From: Prevotella sp. UBA2746
GTDB taxonomy: Bacteria > Bacteroidota > Bacteroidia > Bacteroidales > Bacteroidaceae
Length of the DNA stretch: 7,174 nucleotides
Reading direction: 5' to 3'
Assembly (NCBI GenBank): GCA_002353555.1
Contig: DEJO01000047.1
Location: 1 to 7,174 of the forward strand
In this document: in pieces, positions 1 to 6,000 of the stretch
Position numbering within the stretch: position 1 is the stretch's first letter
How the letters are laid out: each line of letters begins with the position of its first letter
Made by a program: the position numbers and the translations under genes
The notes under the pieces: model-generated
Told to the model about the DNA's origin: nothing
What the model saw: the letters and a program-made list of their open reading frames with translations, nothing else
Database searches by the model: none

Positions 1-20
1 CATTTATCATTTGTCATTTA
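1..20. repeat. Short heptamer tract at window edge
   Basis: The first 20 bases read as 7-bp units of the form CATTTRT (CATTTAT, CATTTGT, then a partial CATTTA). The tract is cut by the window start, so its copy number is unknown. It has the same 7-bp period as the AATTGAY tract at 223-261 but a different core. Low-complexity heptamer tracts of this kind expand and contract by slippage; no function is evident. Confidence 0.4.
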
Positions 21-157
21 GCGAAGCGCCTGTTGCTTTACGCTTGCAAATTTAGATAAAAAATCTGAGATATGAAGCCAGGTGGGATAAAAACTGTGCA
101 AAAAGACGCGAACCACACCTTCTTTTCTTCTGTTATTATTGTGCATCAAGCAATTGA

Positions 158-217
158 CAAAAACCCTTCACAGCGTTGTATCTCGCTGATAGTCATGGTG
201 ATGCTGTGAAGGGTTTG
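158..217 (-). repeat. REP-like hairpin element, copy A
   Basis: A 14-bp perfect inverted repeat, AAACCCTTCACAGC at 161-174 and GCTGTGAAGGGTTT at 203-216, encloses a 28-nt loop. The reverse complement of this element aligns well with the element at 561-618, including the outer arms, the adjacent ATCA and an inner TCAGCG, so the two are copies in opposite orientation. As RNA, the stem followed by GTTTG would resemble a weak intrinsic terminator, and it may end transcription of an upstream gene. A REP/BIME-type mobile palindrome is my preferred reading. No transposase lies in the window. Confidence 0.65.
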
Positions 218-222
218 TTTGT

Positions 223-261
223 AATTGATAATTGACAATTGATAATTGACAATTGACAATT
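223..261. repeat. AATTGAY heptamer tandem repeat
   Basis: Five complete 7-bp units (AATTGAT, AATTGAC, AATTGAT, AATTGAC, AATTGAC) and a partial AATT run head to tail. A lone AATTGAC also sits at 152-158, directly on the other side of the REP-like hairpin, so the hairpin is bracketed by this heptamer. The hairpin may have inserted into a heptamer tract, or the tract may have grown from its flanks. A related sequence, ATTGATAATTG, recurs at 934-944 inside the leader. Confidence 0.7.
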
Positions 262-367
262 CATTCAAGTTTCGCTTGTTGCTCCGCTCGACTTTAAGTC
301 GCTTTCCTTTGTAAAGAACTCTACTTCTTAATTCCTCAACATAATTTTACAATCTCATATTTCTAAA

Positions 368-435
368 ACCTTTTGACACGTGTCAAAAACGTTTCCGACA
401 CGTGTCAGAAGGTTTTCCGACACGTGTCAAAAGGT
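368..435. repeat. Three phased GACACGTGTC palindromes
   Basis: The perfect palindrome GACACGTGTC occurs at 375-384, 397-406 and 419-428, with exactly 22 bp from one start to the next, close to two turns of the helix. The first copy extends to an 18-bp palindrome, TTTTGACACGTGTCAAAA (371-388). The outer copies are also inverted relative to each other: the 17 bases at 368-384 are the reverse complement of 419-435. A decayed copy, GACACCTGTC, is at 539-548. The phasing suits cooperative binding of a dimeric protein on one face of DNA. An alternative is a genome-wide interspersed repeat with no local role. Confidence 0.75.
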
Positions 436-560
436 CTGAACGTGCGTTTTTCGTAACATCAAAACCCCTTAGTTTGCGAAATAAATGCATACGATAGCTA
501 CATCATGTGCCTTTATACTCCTACGTTGTTTCCAAAACGACACCTGTCATCATGAAAAAG

Positions 561-618
561 CAAACCCTTCACAGCATCAAGCTGATGGTCAGCGCGTTAC
601 AGCATTGTGAAGGGTTTG
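561..618 (+). repeat. REP-like hairpin element, copy B
   Basis: A 13-bp perfect inverted repeat, CAAACCCTTCACA at 561-573 and TGTGAAGGGTTTG at 606-618, encloses a 32-nt centre that itself contains partly self-complementary sequence (GCTGAT and ATGGTCAGC). It is the opposed partner of the element at 158-217. The arms are nearly identical and the interiors are diverged, as expected if the hairpin is maintained or recently copied. Its position between genes, far from any stop codon in the window, favours a mobile palindrome over a dedicated terminator. Confidence 0.65.
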
Positions 619-747
619 ATGAAAACTAAATGCACACTTGTTATTATACCTTCATTGCGAAAAAGTTGTGTGAATTGGGGCGTAGCTCGTCTAAGAACTG
701 TTGCTCTTTGGTCGCTCCGCTCCTCAAAATCACTCTTACCTACGGTC

Positions 748-811
748 GAAGGTAGGCTGCGCCTCAGAAAAACCTAAATAAATTTGGTTTTTCCTTCGGC
801 TTGCACTACCT
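748..811 (+). repeat. 64-bp palindromic promoter repeat, copy 1
   Basis: This matches 6393-6456 with five substitutions in 64 bases; the first 26 bases are identical. Outer arms AAGGTAG (749-755) and CTACCTT (806-812) are inverted. An inner 11-bp hairpin pairs 767-778 with 783-793, with one bulged T at 775 and loop TAAA. In copy 2 the bulged T moves by one position and the 11 pairs survive, so the changes respect the hairpin. The right half carries the promoter at 783-814. A TTGGTCGCT word precedes both copies (708-716 and 6361-6369), so the shared ancestry may be longer than 64 bp. Confidence 0.75.
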
Positions 812-814
812 TTG
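783..814 (+). promoter_or_regulatory. Bacteroidetes-type promoter of the restriction operon
   Basis: TTTG at 783-786, a 20-bp spacer and TACCTTTG at 807-814 match the Bacteroidetes primary-sigma consensus (TTTG, 19-21 bp, TAnnTTTG). Transcription would begin near 820 and read rightward through the structured leader into the methyltransferase gene at 1115. The -33 box lies in the arm of a hairpin-forming repeat and the -7 box overlaps its outer inverted arm, so the promoter travels with the repeat. No better match occurs between here and 1115. Confidence 0.7.
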
Positions 815-925
815 TGCCTGAGTTGTGCGCCTCGGTGGAGGCAAGCAGCCATTTCGTGGGTAAATAACAATAACGACATGAGCAGTTATTAGAAGATATA
901 GAAACGTGAGAAATTTCTAAATCTA

Positions 926-988
926 AGATGAATATTGATAATTGTGAATGTTCGCGCTTTTAGCGTGGACGTCACTTATCATTCATCT
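926..988 (+). other. 27-bp hairpin with uninterrupted 3' strand
   Basis: Bases 962-988 are all paired, with no gap, to 926-958, leaving only three bulges on the 5' side (934-936, 942-943 and 947) and a UUU tip. The apical part pairs ATGTTCGCGCT (948-958) with AGCGTGGACGT (962-972), using three G-U wobbles. The lower parts are GTG/CAC, GATAA/TTATC and AGATGAAT/ATTCATCT. An alternative pairing of 930-936 with 947-953 exists but is far weaker. A helix of this length with all bulges on one side is very unlikely by chance. Confidence 0.65.
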
Positions 989-1000
989 GGGCAATCTCAC

Positions 1001-1110
1001 GGCCTCTATATCTGGTAAGAGCGGACACGCTTTTATTGTGTATAGAGGCTTCGACGTAGATAAGCCTAATGAGTTCCGATAAGTGCTTATTGTCCTAAAA
1101 CTATAAGCGC
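1001..1110 (+). promoter_or_regulatory. Paired hairpins with alternative folds next to the start codon
   Basis: Helix P5 pairs GGCCTCTATA (1001-1010) with TATAGAGGCT (1041-1050). It continues through one mismatch (1012/1039) and several G-U pairs to a GACA tetraloop at 1024-1027. Helix P6 pairs GTGCTTAT (1083-1090) with ATAAGCGC (1103-1110), ending 4 nt before the ATG at 1115. Three competing pairings exist: AGGCTT (1046-1051) with AAGCCT (1062-1067) would open the base of P5, and ATAA/TTAT (1079-1082 with 1087-1090) would disrupt P6. The P5 loop GACA is complementary to TGTC (1091-1094) in the P6 loop. This is what a translation-control switch would look like; that role is inference. Confidence 0.5.
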
Positions 1111-1114
1111 AAGA

Positions 1115-3040
1115 ATGCCTGACTTAAATCTAAAACCGTCGGACGCAGACGGAAAGTCTCCGTATATAGACATACGCGAAGACGACCTGCTGGTGTTGCC
1201 GAGCGATGTACTAAAAACGTTGTTGCTCGACCATTCCACAGGAAAGAATATCTTCTGGGCTACACACGACTATGAGTCACTCGGTTCAGCATACGATTAC
1301 TATTCTGAGATATTGCCAGAACTGATTACTGGTAAACACGGAATGGTAATCCGTCCTCGTGTGCTCAAATCAAAAGAGAATCAAACAGATCGCTCGAAGG
1401 ATATGGCAGAAGTGTTTACCCCGGCTTGGGTGGTGAAGAAGATGGTGCATTATGTGGATATAGATATAGAGACACGTTGTCTGGAGCTCACTTGTGGCGA
1501 AGCACCATTCCTTGTTTCCCGTTACGATGCCACTACTGGCGCATCCATTGCTATCAACGAGCGTGTAGGCATGCTCGACCGCAAACTGGGAATGATAAAC
1601 AGCCAACAACTCAACGATGACGATTGGCTTGTGCAAGTGCGACAAGCATTTCAAACCACCTACGGCTATGAGTGGCAGGGTGACAGCCTGCTGCTTGCAC
1701 GCGAGAACCTGCTCTATACTTTTGTTGACTATTATGAGGCTCGTTTCGGCAGCAAGCCAGATGTTACGCTAATACAGGATTTTGCTGAAATTATTTCTTG
1801 GAACCTCTGGCAGATGGACGGCCTCACCTATCGTACACCGCGAGAGCAGAAGGAAGAACCGCAAGTCCAGCTCTCTCTCTTCGAAGAACCATCAGCTGAA
1901 CCACCTGCACCTCTTTGTGTCGCCATGGATTGGAGGAAGGGAAAGCCCGTCAAAGTAAACAGCATGAAAAGAAAACAAACTAAAAACCAAGATATTATGA
2001 AATTCGATGTGATTATTGGTAATCCGCCGTATCAGGAGGAGGTAGAGGGAACAAGTGACTCTGCTATTTACAATTATTTTATGGATGAGGCATATAAAAA
2101 TGGTAATAAGGTAGAGCTAATAACACCAGCGAGATGGTTATTTAATGCAGGCAAGACAAAAAAGGAATGGAACAAAAAGATGCTTTCTGATAAACATTTG
2201 AAGGTATTATTATATGAGGCTGATAGTAGCAAAATCTTCCCAAATACTAATATAAATGGTGGACTTGCAGTAACATATCGAAACTCATTAGAAGAATATG
2301 GTGCTATAAATAGTTTTATCGTGTACAATGAGTTACGAAGTATAAAAGACAAAACAAGAAAGTTTATGTCATCTTCTATAAGTGATATAGTGTCATCTCC
2401 AGAGTCATACAAGTTTACCTCTCTATTACATGATGAACATTCGGATGTAGAATCATTATTAAGTTCTGGTCATAAATACGATGTGACATCTAACGCTTTT
2501 GAAAAATTAAAGGGAATAGTTTTCTTCGATGAGAGACCACATGATGGTAAGATTTACATACAAATGTTTGGTTTAGAAAATACAAAAAGGTGCAAAAAGT
2601 GGGTTAAACAAGAATATATTGGTGATAACTCTGGTACTCTTAACAAGTGGAAAGTGCTTGTCTCAAAAGCAAATGGAGCATCAGGAACATTAGCAGAGGC
2701 TCCAGCGCGAATGATAAGTAATCCTGTTGTTATTGAACCTTCTGTTGGATTTACACAAACTTTCATTTCTATAGGATGTTTTGATACTCAAATTGAGGCA
2801 ATAAATGCAGAAAAATACGTTAGAACAAAATTTGCAAGGGCTTTATTAGGTATTCTTAAAATCACACAAGATTGTAGAGCACCAAAATGGAAGTACGTCC
2901 CCCTTCAGGACTTCACCTCTTCTTCTGACATCGATTGGAGCAAGAGTATAGCAGAGATAGACGAGCAGTTGTTTGACAAGTACGGCTTGGACGAGCAAGA
3001 GCGGAACTTTATCAGGACAAAAGTAAAGGAGATGGTATGA
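1115..3040 (+). CDS. Eco57I-like N6-adenine DNA methyltransferase, modification subunit
   Basis: Probably transfers a methyl group from S-adenosylmethionine to adenine N6 in a specific DNA site, protecting the host from the downstream nuclease-helicase. Motif order: a motif X-like TPAWVVKKMV (102-111), an atypical motif I with LTCGEAPFL (125-133) in place of DPxCGSGxFL, and catalytic motif IV NPPY (303-306). A target-recognition-like half follows, with WKVLV (512-516) and VPLQDF (595-600). At 641 aa it lacks the nuclease part of single-chain Type IIG enzymes, so cleavage must come from elsewhere. The ATG at 1115 has no clear Shine-Dalgarno; the N-terminus (IFWATHDYESLG, then AEVFTPAW) fits what I recall of this family, and stops at 1067 and 1070 exclude a long extension. 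Bases 2041-2880 are 33% G+C against 48% for 1141-1980, by hand count. The last codons overlap the next gene. Recognition sequence unknown. Confidence 0.88.
   Translation: MPDLNLKPSDADGKSPYIDIREDDLLVLPSDVLKTLLLDHSTGKNIFWATHDYESLGSAYDYYSEILPELITGKHGMVIRPRVLKSKENQTDRSKDMAEVFTPAWVVKKMVHYVDIDIETRCLELTCGEAPFLVSRYDATTGASIAINERVGMLDRKLGMINSQQLNDDDWLVQVRQAFQTTYGYEWQGDSLLLARENLLYTFVDYYEARFGSKPDVTLIQDFAEIISWNLWQMDGLTYRTPREQKEEPQVQLSLFEEPSAEPPAPLCVAMDWRKGKPVKVNSMKRKQTKNQDIMKFDVIIGNPPYQEEVEGTSDSAIYNYFMDEAYKNGNKVELITPARWLFNAGKTKKEWNKKMLSDKHLKVLLYEADSSKIFPNTNINGGLAVTYRNSLEEYGAINSFIVYNELRSIKDKTRKFMSSSISDIVSSPESYKFTSLLHDEHSDVESLLSSGHKYDVTSNAFEKLKGIVFFDERPHDGKIYIQMFGLENTKRCKKWVKQEYIGDNSGTLNKWKVLVSKANGASGTLAEAPARMISNPVVIEPSVGFTQTFISIGCFDTQIEAINAEKYVRTKFARALLGILKITQDCRAPKWKYVPLQDFTSSSDIDWSKSIAEIDEQLFDKYGLDEQERNFIRTKVKEMV
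3025..3031 (+). promoter_or_regulatory. Shine-Dalgarno site inside the methyltransferase gene
   Basis: AAAGGAG ends 5 nt before the ATG at 3037 and 8 nt before a second ATG at 3040. It is a strong ribosome site in a group that often lacks them. It allows either start, and with the ATGA stop-start overlap it suggests coupled translation, making nuclease synthesis depend on prior translation of the protective methyltransferase. Confidence 0.6.
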
Positions 3041-6000
3041 TGGACGCAACACGTATTCAGAGTTTTAACAGCTTCGTCAGGATGCTGTATGCCTACAGCA
3101 CACCAGAGATTGCACGCCACAACGGATGGTTGAAGATTGGCGATACGGAGCAGGGAGTCAGCAAGCGCATCAGGCAGCAGACGCATACTGCCGACGTGCG
3201 CTTTGAACTGGAATGGAAAGACATCGCCATGTATCGTGATGACTGCACATTCTTTCGTGACTACGACTTCCACGACTACCTGACCGAATACAAAGGTATT
3301 GAAAGGAACGACCATACGGAGTGGTTTCATATAGACGGTACTACTCTCAGGCAATACTTCGAGGAGTTTGCCAGTCGTGACTATCAGCAGAAAGGGCTGC
3401 ACTATAGCTACAAGCTGCGCAATGAGCAACAGGAGGCGGTAGACATGACACTTGCCTACTTGGAGGAGAATCATGGAGAAGGGAAATTCCTATGGAATGC
3501 CAAGCCGCGTTTCGGCAAGACGTTGACCACTTACGACCTGATCAAGCGGATGAAGGCAAGGAACGTATTGATTGTCACCAACCGTCCGTCGATAGCAAAC
3601 TCGTGGTATGACGACTTCGAGAAGTATATGGCTGGACAGACGGGTTACCGCTTCGTGAGCGACAACGAAGCACTGCGCGACAGAGCGGGCGTGATGACGA
3701 GGGATATGTTCGTGAAGTGGTTGCCCAACCGTGACGAGGACTTTGCCGGTCAGATTTGCTTCGAGAGCCTGCAAGGACTGAAAGGCTCTGTCTATTTCGG
3801 TGGCAACTACAACAAACTGGAATGGATAAAGAACCTGAAGTGGGACGTGCTGGTCGTAGATGAGAGCCATGAAGGAGTGAATACGATGAGAAGCGACCGT
3901 GCCTTCAGCAACATCCAACGGAAGTTTACACTTTATCTCAGCGGCACTCCTTTCAAGGCTATCGCATCGGGTGAGTTTGGCGACCGGCAGATATACAACT
4001 GGAGCTATGCCGATGAGCAGGAGGCAAAGAAAGAGTGGGCGAGCAACGACCATAATCCTTATCAGGACATGCCAAGACTGAACCTCTTCACCTATCGCAT
4101 GAGCGACATCGTCAGGGAGAAAGCGAAGCAGGGAATGGCATTGGACGAAGCGGGGACGATTGACTATGCCTTTGACTTGAATGAGTTTTTCAAGACCAAG
4201 GAGGACGGAAGGCTTGAACATGAGGCAGATGTGAGAAGGTTCCTGCATGCAATGACGACGCAGGAAAAGTTTCCTTTCTCAACGGAGCAACTGAGAAAGG
4301 AGATGGCGCATACCTTCTGGCTGCTCAACAGGGTGGATAGTGTCAAGGCGTTGGCTAAGCTGCTGAAAGAAGAGGGGAGCGGATTTGAAGACTATGAGAT
4401 AGTAGTAGCCGCTGGTGACGGAAGACTTGACGACAATGCAGAAACCGTGAAAGCCTACAACAGGGTGAAGGCGGCTATCAAAGAACATGACAAGACTATC
4501 ACGCTGAGTGTGGGACAGCTTACTACGGGTGTTACCATTCCGGAATGGAGTGGAGTGCTGATGCTGAGCAATATGCAGAGTGCCCAGCTATATATGCAAG
4601 CGGCTTTCAGGGCACAGAACCCGTACGAGTATTCGGATGGTGGACAGATTGTAAGAAAAGAGAATGCCTACGTCTTCGACTTCGACCCAGCACGGACACT
4701 GATACTCTTTGACGAGTTTGCCAACAACCTTAAAAGAAGTACGGCTGGAGGGAACGGCACAACAGAAGAACGGCAACAGAACATCCGCCAGTTGCTGAAC
4801 TTCTTCCCCGTCATAGCTGAAGATGATGAGGGACGGATGATGCAAATAGACGAACGCCAGGTGCTGAGTATTCCGCGAAAGATTAAATCTGAAGAGGTTG
4901 TAAGACGCGGCTTTATGAGCAACCTTCTGTTCAGTAATATAGCCAACATCTTTAGTGCGCCATCTGTTGTTGGCAAGATTCTTGAGAAAATGGATAAGGC
5001 GCAAGAGGAAAGGGGGCGCAATTCGAAAGGAACGATTGATGAGGCTGAAGACGTGAGTGTAGATGAGAATGGTGAAGTCATCGTTCCTACGGAAATAGTT
5101 GTAGGACAGGAACAACAGATCTTTGGTGACAAACTATATCAGACGTTTGACGAGATAAAGGAGAATGGGGATATAGCGATGACGACTGAGGGGGCAGTTG
5201 GCGTGCTGACGGCTATCGACAAAGTGAGCGACAACTTGCAATCGGCTGTTGAACAAAACATTATCAAGCCTGCTTCGGAAGAATATGAGTTGACGAAGGC
5301 GCAAACCAAGCGCTTGGTAAAGGAATCGAAAAAAGAACTGGAAACAAAGATTGAGAAAATAAAAGGCGACTTTGAACAGCAGCGAAAGATTGCCGAAGTG
5401 AAACACAAAGAAAGCCTGCAACATGCAACAAACGAGAAGGATATCGCTGATGCAGAAAAGATGCTTCGTCAGGACATGGAACTCGCCATGAAGGGAGTCC
5501 ATGATGCCATTAAAGAGGCTACAGACGAAATTGTCAACAATAAGCCCAAGGAGGTAATAGAACGCTTGGAGATGGACAAGGAGGAACGCAAGAAAGCAAG
5601 TGTGGAGGAAGAGGTACGTGCTCATCTGCGTGGTTTCTCGCGTACCATTCCGAGTTTCATTATGGCTTACGATGACGGTAGTCTTACGCTAGATAATTTT
5701 GATAAGAACATCGAGGACAGTGTCTTTAAGGAGGTGACCAGCATTACTCTTGAAGAGTTCCGCTTCTTACGTGACGGAGGAGATTATATAGATGCAGCTA
5801 CCGGTGAAACGAAACATTTCGACGGACATCTGTTTGACGAAGTGGTGTTTGATGATGCTATTGGTGAGTTCAGACAGAAACAAAAGGAACTGGCAAACTA
5901 TTTCGACGAAACGCAGAAGGAGGATATCTTTGACTACATCCCTCCGCAAAAGACCAACCAGATCTATACGCCCAAATGGGTAGTAAAGAAAATGGTGGAT

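Larger units (their letters stand above)
1..820. other. Gene-free repeat-rich intergenic region
   Basis: No convincing reading frame lies here on either strand. The region is a patchwork of short repeats: heptamer tracts, two opposed REP-like hairpins, a phased palindrome array and a promoter-bearing palindrome, each listed separately. Between them, 262-367, 436-560 and 619-747 show nothing I can name, apart from a small GACTT/AAGTC dyad at 291-301 and a degenerate GACACCTGTC at 539-548. The end of the upstream gene is outside the window, so the true size of the gap is unknown. Such a long repeat-laden gap before a defence operon is typical of an accessory insertion site, which is inference. 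Confidence 0.7.
821..1112 (+). ncRNA. Highly structured leader RNA upstream of the methyltransferase gene
   Basis: The roughly 290 nt between the promoter and the start codon form consecutive helices on paper: 826-847 (8 bp, GGTG loop, AA bulge), 869-890 (6 bp), 894-924 (10 bp with one A-A mismatch), 926-988 (27 bp), 1001-1050 (about 23 bp) and 1083-1110 (8 bp). Several G-U pairs are needed, which points to function as RNA rather than to DNA palindromes. I do not recognise a known riboswitch or ribozyme class. It could be a cis-regulator of the operon, a processed stable RNA or an RNA partner of the encoded proteins. Pairing was done by eye, and no conservation data were available. Confidence 0.55.

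Noticed and set aside
158..217. Dedicated intrinsic terminator of an upstream gene.
   Set aside because: The stem could terminate, but the opposed second copy at 561-618 with no adjacent gene makes a dispersed palindromic repeat more likely.
375..428. CRISPR-like array of identical palindromes.
   Set aside because: Repeat units of 10 bp with 12-bp linkers are far too short, and the linkers resemble each other rather than being unique spacers.
948..1082. A 44-codon open frame (ATG 948, stop 1080) with a hydrophobic start, inside the leader.
   Set aside because: It has no ribosome site and its bases are almost fully explained by the two long hairpins, whose pairing crosses all codon positions. 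A leader peptide is not excluded, and a ribosome on it would disrupt both hairpins, but I see no positive evidence for translation.
821..1112. Retron msr-msd RNA.
   Set aside because: Long hairpins before an operon recall retrons, but neither downstream protein has reverse-transcriptase motifs and no matching outer inverted repeats flank the region.
1115..1414. A nuclease domain at the N-terminus of the methyltransferase, which would make it a self-sufficient Type IIG enzyme.
   Set aside because: No PD-(D/E)XK pattern is visible in the first 100 residues, and the length of 641 aa is short for a Type IIG enzyme; cleavage is better assigned to the downstream protein.
2905..3474. Minus-strand open frame spanning the junction of the two restriction genes.
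   Set aside because: It lies fully under two plus-strand genes with recognisable motifs; its low-complexity hydrophobic content is typical of antisense translation.
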